From Alistipes dispar (GTDB taxonomy: Bacteria; Bacteroidota; Bacteroidia; Bacteroidales; Rikenellaceae), in contig NZ_AP019736.1 of the NCBI RefSeq assembly GCF_006542685.1, forward strand, positions 2,530,001 to 2,594,000: a stretch of 64,000 nt of DNA, given 5' to 3'. A model generated the notes under the pieces. That model searched no databases. It worked only from the letters and a program-made list of their open reading frames with translations, and was not told the DNA's origin. This document shows, one piece after another, positions 1 through 8,007 of the stretch. The position numbers and the translations under genes were made by a program. Positions within the stretch are counted from its first letter, which is position 1; every line of letters begins with the position of its first letter.

Positions 1-840
1 TTCCCTCCGGGCCGCCTCCCAGCCGATGAGGGCGTTTTTGCGCGTCGGTCCGTAGCGGTAGTTGCCGATGATGCCCGAGGCCTGGATGACCCGGTGGCAG
101 GGAATGAGAAGCACGACGGGATTGTTTCCGAGCGCCGTGCCGACCGCACGCTGCGCCCCTTCGTATCCCGCCTTCTGCGCCAGGTCGGAGTAGGTGGTCA
201 GTCCGCCGCTCGGAATCTGGAGCAGTGCGTTCCATATCTTGAGCTGAAATGCGGTTCCCTTCAGATGCAGGCGGACCGCCTCGGTGTCGCTCCAGTCCCG
301 GCCGAAGATCGAGAGGGCCCGTTGCTGGTTCGGATCGGTTCCCCGGTGGTACGAGGCGTTCGGAAAGAGGCTTCTCAGCCGTTCGAAGGCTTCGTCCCGG
401 CCTTCGTCGGCGAAGGTCAGGTGGCAGATGCCCTTGGGGGTCGAGGCGACGATGACTTCACCGAAAGGTGTCGGAGCGAACGAGTAGCCGATTTCGAGGC
501 TGGCTCCGCCGCGTTTGTATTCGCCGGGCGTCATGCCCTCGATCGTGACGAAAAGGTCGTGCAGGCGGCTCGTGGTCGAGAGGCCCGCTTCGCTCGCCGC
601 ATCGAACAGCGAGGCGCGGGTCTCCGTCAGGATTTTTTTCGCGTATTCGACACTCAGGAAGCGGGCGAACTGTTTGGGGGAGACGCCCACCCGTCGTTGG
701 AACATGCGCTGGAAGTGGCAGGGGCTCAGGTGCACGTGGTCCGCCACGTCGCCGAGTCCGGTGTGCGAGGTGCGGTGCAGAATCAGAAATTCGATGGCCG
801 CCGCGATCCGTTCGCTGTCGAGTTCCTGCTGGGTTTTCAT
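1..840 (-). CDS. ada: Ada-like AraC regulator fused to methylguanine-DNA methyltransferase (3' end cut by window edge)
   Basis: Reading starts at position 840 with MKTQQELDSERI and stays open for 280 codons to the window edge, so only the extreme C-terminus is missing. Residues of about 1-100 form an AraC-type helix-turn-helix (LSPCHFQRMFQRRVGVSPKQ). The rest is an O6-alkylguanine-DNA alkyltransferase domain with the acceptor cysteine in PCHRVI (Cys248). This protein directly reverses O6-methylguanine and probably also activates transcription. It lacks the N-terminal zinc/methylphosphotriester domain of E. coli Ada, so how it senses damage is unclear. It is the last gene of the ABM-alkA-ogt-ada operon, 30 bp after ogt. 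Confidence 0.9.
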   Translation of the reverse strand, partial: MKTQQELDSERIAAAIEFLILHRTSHTGLGDVADHVHLSPCHFQRMFQRRVGVSPKQFARFLSVEYAKKILTETRASLFDAASEAGLSTTSRLHDLFVTIEGMTPGEYKRGGASLEIGYSFAPTPFGEVIVASTPKGICHLTFADEGRDEAFERLRSLFPNASYHRGTDPNQQRALSIFGRDWSDTEAVRLHLKGTAFQLKIWNALLQIPSGGLTTYSDLAQKAGYEGAQRAVGTALGNNPVVLLIPCHRVIQASGIIGNYRYGPTRKNALIGWEAARRE

Positions 841-870
841 GGGGCGTATCGTTGCGTTTTTCGTTCGGAT

Positions 871-1461
871 TCATTTCACGAAAGTGTCCCGGAACGGCAG
901 GAGCGGTTCCGATTCCAGTTCGAGAAGCCATCGTTTCGCTGCCAGTCCGCCGCCGTAGCCCGTCAGCGAACGGTCGCTGCCGATGACGCGGTGGCAGGGG
1001 ACGAAGATCGAGAGCGGGTTCGCGCCGTTCGCATTGGCCACGGCCCGCACGGCTTTCGGCTGGCCGATGCGGCGGGCCAGCTCCCCGTATGAGACGGTCG
1101 CACCGAACGGGATCGCCAGCAGCGCGCGCCAGACGGTCTTTTGGAACTCCGTACCGGCGAACGACAGGGGAATGTCGAATGTCCGGCGGTATCCGGCGAA
1201 GTACTCGTCCAACTGACGGGCTGCCTCGTCGAGCAGAGGCGACGGGGCTTCGATGAAGCGGGCCCGCAGGAGACGTCGTACGCGCCGGTCCACGAATCCC
1301 CGGTGTCGTTCGTTCCGCCAGTCGCAAAGGCAGAGGCTTTCCCCGAACGATCCGAGCAGCAGTTCGCCGCAGGGCGAGCCGTAAGTCTGCACCCGAATCG
1401 TCGTTTCGGTCTTTTCGGGTAGGGCGGGACGCCGCGCGTCAGCTTTTCTTCGGGTTTCCAT
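871..1461 (-). CDS. ogt: methylated-DNA--[protein]-cysteine S-methyltransferase
   Basis: This 196-residue protein is a stand-alone O6-alkylguanine-DNA alkyltransferase. It transfers the alkyl group from O6-alkylguanine to its own cysteine in a suicide reaction. The active-site motif PCHRVIGSD holds the acceptor Cys156, and the DNA-binding wing shows FQKTVWRALLAIPFGATVSYGELA. The chosen start overlaps the 3' end of the upstream glycosylase gene by 23 bp, consistent with translational coupling. A second alkyltransferase, fused to an AraC domain, follows directly, so the operon encodes two such proteins. Confidence 0.93.
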   Translation of the reverse strand: METRRKADARRPALPEKTETTIRVQTYGSPCGELLLGSFGESLCLCDWRNERHRGFVDRRVRRLLRARFIEAPSPLLDEAARQLDEYFAGYRRTFDIPLSFAGTEFQKTVWRALLAIPFGATVSYGELARRIGQPKAVRAVANANGANPLSIFVPCHRVIGSDRSLTGYGGGLAAKRWLLELESEPLLPFRDTFVK

Positions 1462-2107
1462 GCGGTTGTCTTTTGAGTCCGTGATCTTTCAGTTCCGCGA
1501 TCGCTCCGGAGGATACGGCCCACAGATAGATACATGCCACGCTTCCGCAGGGCGAGTAGCGGCGCCGGTATTTTTCGAACAGTGCGCGGTCTATCTCCCG
1601 ATGGCCGTGCAGCATCCGCAATCCCCGCCGGACCGCCAGATCGCCGTAGCTCAGAATGTCGGGCCGTTGCAGGGAGTGAAGCATCAGCATTTCGGCGCTC
1701 CATACGCCGATGCCTTCCAGTGCCGAAAGCCGGGCGCAAACCTCTTCGTCGGGCAGGTCGCGCAGCGCGTCGATATCGAATTCACCGTCGATGATCTTCC
1801 GGGCGGCCGAGCGGATGTAACCGACTTTGCGGAGCGACAGTCCGAGGTTTCGCAGCGTTTCGGGCGGCAGCGCGTCGATGACGGCCGGGGTGACCGGACC
1901 GATGGCAGCCTGTATCCGCTGCCAGATCGTTTCGTGTGCCCGGGTCGAAATCTGCTGTCCGACGATGGTATGGACGAGTGCGGCGAAAAGGTCGGGAATG
2001 ACCCGCCGTTTCACCATACCCACACGGTCGATCACTTCGGCCAGCCGTTCATCCTGTCTTCTGAGGTGGGAGAGCTCCGTCTCCCCGTAGCGGAAATACT
2101 CCTCCAT
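1439..2107 (-). CDS. DNA-3-methyladenine glycosylase II, HhH-GPD (AlkA) family
   Basis: The 222-residue protein is a base-excision glycosylase that should release 3-methyladenine and related alkylated bases from DNA. The helix-hairpin-helix is visible at residues 126-140 (LSALEGIGVWSAEM). The likely catalytic aspartate is Asp156 in SYGDLAVRRG. It is shorter than E. coli AlkA (282 residues) and lacks the N-terminal TBP-like domain, so it resembles the compact bacterial AlkA/MagIII-like forms. Its start lies 6 bp after the stop of the ABM-domain gene, and its end overlaps ogt, which fixes it in the alkylation-repair operon. Confidence 0.9.
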   Translation of the reverse strand: MEEYFRYGETELSHLRRQDERLAEVIDRVGMVKRRVIPDLFAALVHTIVGQQISTRAHETIWQRIQAAIGPVTPAVIDALPPETLRNLGLSLRKVGYIRSAARKIIDGEFDIDALRDLPDEEVCARLSALEGIGVWSAEMLMLHSLQRPDILSYGDLAVRRGLRMLHGHREIDRALFEKYRRRYSPCGSVACIYLWAVSSGAIAELKDHGLKRQPHGNPKKS

Positions 2108-2113
2108 CGCATC

Positions 2114-2506
2114 TTATTTTCGGCGCAAGGCCTTTTCGGAATCCTGCGGAGCCTGCGCACGTTCGTCGCGGGTATATCCCCGCACGACGGAGGCCACCGT
2201 GATCGAATAACGTTCGAAAAGCGTTTCGCCGCCCTTTTTCTGGCAGTTCCGGTGGGCGGGGCGGTTGCGCCATGCGGCGGCGGCTTTCTCGTTCTCCCAG
2301 AACGAGACACTCAGCAGTTTGCCCTCTTCGCTCAGGCTGGAGAACCGCTCCGCGCGGATGAATCCGGGTGTTTTCCTCAGCTCGGATTGCAGGGCGGCCC
2401 CCAGCTCGAGATACTCATTCAATCCCTCTCTGCGGGGGGTGACTTCGAAAATGACGACGGTGCCCGCGGACTTCGCCGCCGTGTTGTCCGGTGATGTGTC
2501 TTTCAT
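2114..2506 (-). CDS. antibiotic biosynthesis monooxygenase (ABM) domain protein
   Basis: A 130-residue ABM-fold protein (dimeric alpha/beta barrel) with the typical pattern VVIFEVTPRREGLNEYLELGAAL, then GFIRAERFSSLSEEGKLLSVSFWENEKAAAAWR. Related small proteins are cofactor-free monooxygenases or heme-degrading enzymes; the substrate cannot be read from the sequence. I chose the start at 2506 (MKDTSPDN) rather than the longer open frame because a promoter (TTGT-N19-TATCTTTG at 2532-2562) lies within that upstream extension. It is the first gene of the operon that leads into the alkylation-repair genes, so a role in handling reactive electrophiles is possible but unproven. Confidence 0.82.
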   Translation of the reverse strand: MKDTSPDNTAAKSAGTVVIFEVTPRREGLNEYLELGAALQSELRKTPGFIRAERFSSLSEEGKLLSVSFWENEKAAAAWRNRPAHRNCQKKGGETLFERYSITVASVVRGYTRDERAQAPQDSEKALRRK

Positions 2507-2531
2507 GGTCGTAATGTCGGATTCGATACGG

Positions 2532-2562
2532 CAAAGATAAGCGCCGTGCGCCGTCGGAACAA
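2532..2562 (-). promoter_or_regulatory. promoter of the ABM-alkA-ogt-ada operon
   Basis: On the minus strand there is a TTGT box (2559-2562), exactly 19 bp, then TATCTTTG (2532-2539), which matches the Bacteroidota consensus. Transcription should begin near 2525, about 20 nt before the ATG at 2506. Confidence 0.7.
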
Positions 2563-2595
2563 TCCGAAACTTGCGCTTTTTCGGGCGGATCGCGG

Positions 2596-2961
2596 CTACT
2601 TGCGGAAGATGAAATAGACGGCCAGTACGAGGCAGAGGAATCCGGCGAAATGGTTCCAGCGCAGCGTGTCGGATTTCATGAACACCAGCGCGAAGAGCGT
2701 GAAGACCGAGAGCGAGACGACTTCCTGGATCACTTTCAGTTCCCAGATCGAGAACGGGCCTCCGAACTCGGCCGATCCGATGCGGTTGGCCGGGACCTGG
2801 AAGCAGTATTCGAACAGGGCGATGCACCAGCTGAAGAGCACGATGACCATCAGTCCGAAGCGTTCGAGTTTGGATTTGAAGGCGATATGCCCGTACCAGG
2901 CCAGCGTCATGAAGGCGTTGGAGACGACGAGCAGCAATACGGTGGCGAGACCACGGAGCAT
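2596..2961 (-). CDS. DUF486 family small membrane protein
   Basis: A 121-residue hydrophobic protein with about four transmembrane helices, matching the DUF486 family. This family is distantly related to drug/metabolite transporters, and its substrate is unknown. Recognisable family segments include NAFMTLAWYGH near the N-terminus and FEYCFQVPANRIG in the middle, where the family consistently has a polar loop. Its start is 16 bp after the HAD phosphatase stop, so the two genes are probably co-transcribed. A separate promoter for the ABM operon follows after its end. Confidence 0.85.
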   Translation of the reverse strand: MLRGLATVLLLVVSNAFMTLAWYGHIAFKSKLERFGLMVIVLFSWCIALFEYCFQVPANRIGSAEFGGPFSIWELKVIQEVVSLSVFTLFALVFMKSDTLRWNHFAGFLCLVLAVYFIFRK

Positions 2962-2977
2962 GGCGTAAACGGATTTG

Positions 2978-3631
2978 TCAGTTCAGATCGGCGTCGGTGA
3001 CTTCGGCGAAGGAGCCGACGACCGCGTCGGCGCCCCCTTCGGCCAGCAGTTGTTCGCGTGTCAGGGTGGTGGCCAGTGCGACGATGCGTCCCGCCCCGGC
3101 GCGCCGGGCGGATTCGATACCCGCCAAGGCGTCTTCGAAAACCACGCAGTCGGCCGGGTCCGCGCCCAGCGCGGCGGCCGCGCGGAGGTAGATCTCCGGA
3201 TCGGGTTTGCAGCGTGTCACCGTGTCGCCCGAAATGCGGGCGTCGAAGAAGTCGCCGATGCCGCATCTCTCCAGCACGAAATCGACGTTGGCCCGGCAGC
3301 CCGACGAGCCGACGGCGCAGCGGACGCCCGCGGTGCGGAGCCGTCCGAGCAGTTCGCGAAGCCCCTCGACGGGACGGATTTCCGGGGCGTAGATTTCGCG
3401 GTAGATCGCCTCCTTCTCGGCGGCGAGCGCGGCGAGTCCCTTTTCGCGGATCACCTCTTCGGGCAGGATGCGGCCCATGATGTCGTCGTTGCCCATGCCG
3501 TAAACCCCGCTGAGCTTTTCGGCCCAGTCCGTGACGCCGTAGCGGTCGCAGAAGATCGAGAAGGCTCTGATGTGCGCCGGGGTGTTGTCCACCAGCGTTC
3601 CGTCCATGTCGAACAGTGCTGCTTTCTTCAT
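2978..3631 (-). CDS. HAD-superfamily phosphatase, beta-phosphoglucomutase-like (subfamily IA)
   Basis: A 217-residue haloacid-dehalogenase-fold enzyme. Motif I is FDMDGTLVDN, with nucleophile Asp8 and acid/base Asp10. Motif II is GSSGC, and motifs III/IV are CKPDPEIYLRAA and VVFEDALAGIESARRAG. The cap lies between motifs I and II, as in phosphoglycolate phosphatases and beta-phosphoglucomutases. Mutase and phosphatase activity cannot be separated here, but the DxDGTLVD-to-GSSGCRANVDF pattern suits a sugar-phosphate substrate. The start is set at 3631 because the promoter box at 3692-3699 excludes the longer open frame. It is followed by the DUF486 gene. Confidence 0.88.
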   Translation of the reverse strand: MKKAALFDMDGTLVDNTPAHIRAFSIFCDRYGVTDWAEKLSGVYGMGNDDIMGRILPEEVIREKGLAALAAEKEAIYREIYAPEIRPVEGLRELLGRLRTAGVRCAVGSSGCRANVDFVLERCGIGDFFDARISGDTVTRCKPDPEIYLRAAAALGADPADCVVFEDALAGIESARRAGAGRIVALATTLTREQLLAEGGADAVVGSFAEVTDADLN

Positions 3632-3691
3632 CGTCGGTTCGTTTTCCCGGGACCGGCTCGCGGCGGAGTCTGTCCCGGTGTTTTCGTGCGG

Positions 3692-3722
3692 CAAAGATAG
3701 CGCAAGGCGTGCGCAATGCCAA
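3692..3722 (-). promoter_or_regulatory. promoter of the HAD phosphatase-DUF486 unit
   Basis: The minus strand shows TTGG (3719-3722), a 19-bp spacer, then TATCTTTG (3692-3699). The predicted start of transcription is near 3685, about 54 nt before the ATG at 3631. Confidence 0.65.
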
Positions 3723-3761
3723 ATTTCCGGACGCCGAAAATCGCCGCGGACGTCCGCCGGA

Positions 3762-6254
3762 TCAGAATTTGAGCTGCACGCCCAGATTGACCGCGAAACG
3801 CTGCACCTCCTCTCCGGCGACGGGTTCCCGGTGGGTCAGCCGCCAGATGCAGTCGATGCGCAGCAGGCGGAAGATGTTCTCCACGCCGAAGCCCGCCTCG
3901 AGGTAGGGCGTCGAGACCGAGGACATGCCTGCGGGGAAGAGGAGCGGTGCGCCGCTTCCGGGCCGCGACCCGTCGTTGCGGTGCGAGAGCGTGCCCCAGA
4001 CGCCCTTGAAGACGAGCACTTCGCGCCAGCGGAGTTTTTTGATGAGCGGCAGGCGGCCCAGCAGCAGACCGTTGAAATGGTGTTCGTAGAACCACGCCAC
4101 CCAACTGTCGGAGGCGAATTCGTAGTAGTCCATGCACGAGAAGGCGTAGGGGTCGTAGAAATAGGTTCCGTTGCCTTCGTGGAGCTTGAGCAGCGGGTAG
4201 GGGACCGTGCCGACGATGTGGCCGCCCCGCACGGTGATCGTCGAGTAGCCGATCGGCGGCAGTTCGGGCCGGTAGCGGATGCCGCCCTCGAAGCGGTAGT
4301 ACTCGCTGGCGCCGGGAAGCAGTCCGGGAATCCCGATCGCGGCGGAAAGCGTTACGACGGGGTATTTCGAACCGAGCGACTGTTTGTCGAAAGGCATCCG
4401 GTAAACGGTCTCGTCCTTGGCGAAGCGCAGTTCGGCGCGCAGCGCCGCATCGGAGATGGAGTTGGCGGGCGTGCCGTCCGGGCGGATCATCGGGACGTAG
4501 CGGTTGGAATAGACCCGTTGCAGGCGGGCGCCGAGGCGGGCCGTGACGCCGTGTCGCCATTCGTGCTCGTAGTCCGCCTCGCCCCGGTTCACCATCGAGA
4601 GACGCTGGTCGCCGCGCGAGAGGATCGACGAGAGGATGTTGCTTTCTGTCAGGGCGTTGTCCCCTGCGCCGAGCTGGAGGACGTCGTGACGCCCCGAGAG
4701 GGTGAGTTTGCGGGTCAGCGTGCGGCCGAAAACCGCCTCGATGCTGCCGCCGCCCTTGAAGCGTCCGTCGCGCGTGCCGTAGGCGGCGTATCCCGAAAGG
4801 CGCACGCGGCGGCTCACTTCGGTGGTCGTGCGGCCGCCCAGTTGCATGCGGAATCCCTCGAGTTTGTTGAAGCTGGCGATCTTGTAGTAGGGCCCGATGC
4901 CGATGTACTTCGTGTTCCAGTGGCCGACGAGGATCGTATTGACGAGCGTGTAGATATTGCGGTAGAGGGGGACCCGCTGCACGGAATCTACCATTGCGTA
5001 GATGCCCCGTTCGCGTTCGCTGAGCGTGTAGGGGCGCACGGCTTCCCAATAGGCTTCGTCTCGGCGGTTGGGATTTCCGCCGGCGATCTGCACGCGGTTG
5101 TCCATGCGCAGCACCTCGTCGGGGATCGGTTCGTCGATCCGCACGTCGGAATAGGCGATCTCGCGCGTGCCGATGAACGACACGAGTTTCGACGAGTCGG
5201 CCGTCGTCAGGGAGAATTCGGCCGATACGCGGTCGCGGAGGCGGAACCAGCGTCCGTTTTCTGTCAGGCGGTTCTCGTTGTCGATGCGCAGGTGGCGGAT
5301 CCAGTTCACATTGACGCCCCGCGGCATGCGCACCGACGCCGACTGCAGGGCGTAGGTGGCCGAGTCGATGTGTATCTCGCCGTCGAGTACGGGTGTGGTG
5401 AGCCGTTTGGGGTGGAAGCGTATCTTGTAGGTTTTGCGTCCCTTCACGTCGAGGCTGTCCACCAGGAAATAGTCGTAGTAGGTCCTGCCGCCCGAGGCGA
5501 GCGGGCTGGCGAAGCGCACGTCGAACAGGTCGATGAAGTTGTCGTAGAAGTTCACGTCGCCGTGCATGCCGCCCGTGAACTGCGCCACGGCTTCGCTGTT
5601 CTCCACGCCCGAGATGCGGCTGGCGCGGATCACCTCGCGCGTGAACTGCGGCGAGCGGCTGTGGTAAAGCTCCGCGGACGATTCGGAGATCATGGCCGGA
5701 AGGTAGGCGGCGCCGGTGAGCGCCGAGGTGTCCATGTAGCTGAATATGAATCCGAAGTTGCGCTGCAACCGCTTGCTGCGGAACGAGGGGCGGAGGTTCG
5801 TCAGGTCGAGCTCCATCTTGGTGTAGGTCGAGCAACTGTAGGTGTCGTAGTGCTCGGGATCGTTCTGCGGCCTGCGGCGGACGACCTCTTCGAGAATCGG
5901 GTGGGCCGGGTTGTCGCCCGGGGTGATGACGACCTGTCCGATGTCGAAGCGTACGGGGTCGAGGGCGAAGTCTACCTGGCTGAATGTCCCGCGCTCCACG
6001 CGCCGCGACTGGGGAGCGTAGCCCACGATCGAGACTTCGATGCGGGCGGTCGTGTCGCGGGTCTCGAGGGCGTAGATGCCTTGTTCGTCGGTGGTGATGC
6101 CGACGGTCGTGCCCGAGAAGACGACGCTGGCGAATTGCAGGGGCAGGCCCGTGGAGGCGTCGGTGACGCGTCCGCGCACGCGGGTGCTCTGCGCGACGGC
6201 TCCGGCCGTCCAGAGAGCGGCCGCTGCAAGAAGGATGATTCGCCTGCATGTCAT
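3762..6254 (-). CDS. DUF5686 / carboxypeptidase-regulatory-like domain outer-membrane protein
   Basis: An 830-residue exported protein. A signal peptide (MTCRRIILLAAAALWTAGA, cleavage near AQS) is followed by a carboxypeptidase-regulatory-like beta-sandwich at about residues 24-105 (RVRGRVTDASTGLPLQFASV). The long remainder is the DUF5686 family, rich in aromatic, alternating beta-strand segments and ending in LGVQLKF, as expected of an outer-membrane barrel. The function is unknown; homologues occur across Bacteroidota and resemble TonB-dependent receptors without a plug. A TACTTTTG promoter box ends only 5 bp before the ATG, so the transcript would be almost leaderless. Confidence 0.88.
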   Translation of the reverse strand: MTCRRIILLAAAALWTAGAVAQSTRVRGRVTDASTGLPLQFASVVFSGTTVGITTDEQGIYALETRDTTARIEVSIVGYAPQSRRVERGTFSQVDFALDPVRFDIGQVVITPGDNPAHPILEEVVRRRPQNDPEHYDTYSCSTYTKMELDLTNLRPSFRSKRLQRNFGFIFSYMDTSALTGAAYLPAMISESSAELYHSRSPQFTREVIRASRISGVENSEAVAQFTGGMHGDVNFYDNFIDLFDVRFASPLASGGRTYYDYFLVDSLDVKGRKTYKIRFHPKRLTTPVLDGEIHIDSATYALQSASVRMPRGVNVNWIRHLRIDNENRLTENGRWFRLRDRVSAEFSLTTADSSKLVSFIGTREIAYSDVRIDEPIPDEVLRMDNRVQIAGGNPNRRDEAYWEAVRPYTLSERERGIYAMVDSVQRVPLYRNIYTLVNTILVGHWNTKYIGIGPYYKIASFNKLEGFRMQLGGRTTTEVSRRVRLSGYAAYGTRDGRFKGGGSIEAVFGRTLTRKLTLSGRHDVLQLGAGDNALTESNILSSILSRGDQRLSMVNRGEADYEHEWRHGVTARLGARLQRVYSNRYVPMIRPDGTPANSISDAALRAELRFAKDETVYRMPFDKQSLGSKYPVVTLSAAIGIPGLLPGASEYYRFEGGIRYRPELPPIGYSTITVRGGHIVGTVPYPLLKLHEGNGTYFYDPYAFSCMDYYEFASDSWVAWFYEHHFNGLLLGRLPLIKKLRWREVLVFKGVWGTLSHRNDGSRPGSGAPLLFPAGMSSVSTPYLEAGFGVENIFRLLRIDCIWRLTHREPVAGEEVQRFAVNLGVQLKF

Positions 6255-6259
6255 ACGAA

Positions 6260-6267
6260 CAAAAGTA
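6260..6267 (-). promoter_or_regulatory. -7 box of the DUF5686 gene
   Basis: TACTTTTG on the minus strand, a full match to TANNTTTG. No good -33 box is visible at 19-bp spacing. It ends 5 bp before the start codon at 6254. Confidence 0.5.
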
Positions 6268-6298
6268 GCGAATCCGCCGGCATTCGGCGAAAATAAAT

Positions 6299-6306
6299 TA
6301 CTTTTG
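6299..6306 (+). promoter_or_regulatory. -7 box of ybaK
   Basis: TACTTTTG on the plus strand, 28 bp before the ATG at 6335. It is back-to-back with the box of the divergent DUF5686 gene; the two boxes lie 31 bp apart. Confidence 0.5.
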
Positions 6307-6334
6307 CGGCAGATACGACGACAAACAGGACAAT

Positions 6335-6832
6335 ATGAGCCATTCCAAAATTGAAAAGACGAACGCCGCGCGGCTGCTCGACCGGGCGAAGATCGCCTAC
6401 GAGCTGGTTCCCTACCGTGTCGATGGGGAGCACCTCGCGGCGACGCATGTGGCCGAACAACTGGGCGAGGACATTGCGACCGTGTTCAAGACCCTCGTCC
6501 TGCGGGGCGACCGCACGGGGTATTTCGTCTGCGTCGTGCCGGGGGACCATGAGGTGGATCTCAAGGCGGCGGCCCGGGTGTCGGGCAACAAGAAAGCGGA
6601 CCTCATTCCGATGAAGGAGCTGCTGCCCGTGACGGGATATGTCCGAGGCGGGTGTTCGCCCATAGGGATGAAGAAGGTTTTTCCGACCTATGTCCACGCT
6701 TCGGCCGAGGGGTTGCCCTTCATCTATGTCAGCGCCGGGGTGCGCGGATTGCAGCTCAGGCTCGCGCCCGGGGCGCTGATCGGCTACGTGGGGGCCACGG
6801 TGGCCGAAATCAGCCGCCGGGCGGAGGAGTGA
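6335..6832 (+). CDS. ybaK: Cys-tRNA(Pro)/Cys-tRNA(Cys) deacylase, YbaK/EbsC family
   Basis: A 165-residue YbaK-family trans-editing enzyme that hydrolyses Cys-tRNA(Pro) formed when prolyl-tRNA synthetase mischarges cysteine. Features seen are TNAARLLDRAKIAYELVPY at the N-terminus, VFKTLVLRGD with the conserved lysine, and the GGCSPIGMKK-to-PTYVHASA region that is typical of YbaK rather than ProXp-ala. The length is normal for the family (about 160 residues). It converges with the pyruvyl transferase gene, 13 bp away. Confidence 0.93.
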   Translation: MSHSKIEKTNAARLLDRAKIAYELVPYRVDGEHLAATHVAEQLGEDIATVFKTLVLRGDRTGYFVCVVPGDHEVDLKAAARVSGNKKADLIPMKELLPVTGYVRGGCSPIGMKKVFPTYVHASAEGLPFIYVSAGVRGLQLRLAPGALIGYVGATVAEISRRAEE

Positions 6833-6844
6833 GCCGCCGGGCGG
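6812..6844. repeat. tandem GC-rich 13-mer between convergent genes
   Basis: AGCCGCCGGGCGG occurs at 6812-6824 and again at 6832-6844, spanning the ybaK stop codon. Each copy can fold on itself (CCGCC/GGCGG). It may help to terminate the two convergent transcripts, but there is no T-tract. Confidence 0.35.
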
Positions 6845-6845
6845 T

Positions 6846-7994
6846 TCATTCCCCTGCGGCGGCACTCAGCGGCGGCGCCTCTTGCAGGTGCAGGGCGAGG
6901 AAGCCGCGCGAGTCGGCGCGGCGCTCTTCCAGCGTGCGTTCCACCGCCTCCCAGTCGATCGGGGCGTCGAGCGTCTGCGCGAGCGGTTTCCCGGGAGACG
7001 CGATCCGTCCTTCGAGTCCGAACTGTTCGAGAAGCGAGCGGATGCGCGCCGAGCCGCGGCGGCGGTTGATATAGACGGCGAAGGGCTTGTGGAAGAGAAT
7101 GCAGAAGGCGCAGGCGTGGAACGAATCGGTGACCACGTAGCGGGCGTCGTGCAGCGCGGAGAGCCATTGCCCGATTCCCGGCATCTTGCCTTCCGATTCG
7201 TTCGTCCGGTCGGTCATGCGGACGATCTCCAGTCCGCGCGCCGCGGCCGTGCGGCCGATCTCCCGCCGGACGGCGGAACCGGCCCGGAACAGGTAGCAAT
7301 GGATCGTCTCCGCCGGGGCGATGCCCGGAATGAACAGCGGGCGATAGTCTTCCGCCGTGAGCAGCAGGGTGGGGTCCAGCACCTGCCGTGCATCGTCGCG
7401 GCCGAAGTAGTCGCGGCATTGTCCGATGCCCGTGCGTTCCCGCACGGAGACGCCCTCGAACTCGGCCAGCAGCCGTGCGCAGCGCTCCCGCTCCTCGCGG
7501 GTGTATTCGCACTCGGCAGCCCCGAACGAGGCGGCGTAGGCGATCCGCCGGGCCGCTGTTCCCTCCAGAAACGAGAAGAAATAGGGGCCCAGCTCCTTGG
7601 CGTAACGCGGCCGCCACACCTGGTCGCTGCCCACGATGTAGAGGTCGTACCCCCCCCCGTCGGCGGCGATCGAGGCGTAGTCGTCGGCATCGTAAACGGG
7701 CGCCGTGCGCGGCGAGAGGCGGCGGTAGATGAATTTCTCGATCTCCGATTTCTTGTAATCCTGCGTGAGGGCCGTGTTCAGTTCGGCGAAAATCTCCTTG
7801 CGGTGGAAAAGCGACTCGACCGCGCGGCGCAGTACGGTCTTCAGGAAGAGGTTGCTGACGGGTTTTTCGCGGCGGCGGTTGTCCACGAGCCAAACCTCGT
7901 GGCCGAGCCGTTCGAGGACGGTCTTCAGGGCGAATGCCTGGAGCACGCCGCCGTAGTTGGCGTGCAGGGGGAGGGTCAGCAGGGCGATTTTCAT
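6846..7994 (-). CDS. polysaccharide pyruvyl transferase family protein
   Basis: A 382-residue member of the polysaccharide pyruvyl transferase family, which transfers pyruvate from phosphoenolpyruvate to form ketals on surface glycans. The N-terminus (MKIALLTLPLHANYGGVLQAFALKT) and the segment YIVGSDQVWRP are hallmark family sequences. The C-terminal half has VTDSFHACAFCILFHKPFAVY, the family's conserved histidine region. A run of nine Gs in the coding strand (7650-7658) encodes the three glycines of ADGGGYD and keeps the frame here. The FrhB-like iron-sulfur gene lies 13 bp upstream, and this two-gene pairing is common in Bacteroidota glycan loci. The glycan is not identifiable. Confidence 0.9.
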   Translation of the reverse strand: MKIALLTLPLHANYGGVLQAFALKTVLERLGHEVWLVDNRRREKPVSNLFLKTVLRRAVESLFHRKEIFAELNTALTQDYKKSEIEKFIYRRLSPRTAPVYDADDYASIAADGGGYDLYIVGSDQVWRPRYAKELGPYFFSFLEGTAARRIAYAASFGAAECEYTREERERCARLLAEFEGVSVRERTGIGQCRDYFGRDDARQVLDPTLLLTAEDYRPLFIPGIAPAETIHCYLFRAGSAVRREIGRTAAARGLEIVRMTDRTNESEGKMPGIGQWLSALHDARYVVTDSFHACAFCILFHKPFAVYINRRRGSARIRSLLEQFGLEGRIASPGKPLAQTLDAPIDWEAVERTLEERRADSRGFLALHLQEAPPLSAAAGE

Positions 7995-8007
7995 GGGGCG
8001 GTTCGGG

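Noticed and set aside
3570..6296. A 908-codon plus-strand frame opposite the DUF5686 gene
   Set aside because: Antisense shadow with low-complexity Val/Ala/Arg/Gly composition; the minus strand has a signal peptide and recognised domains.
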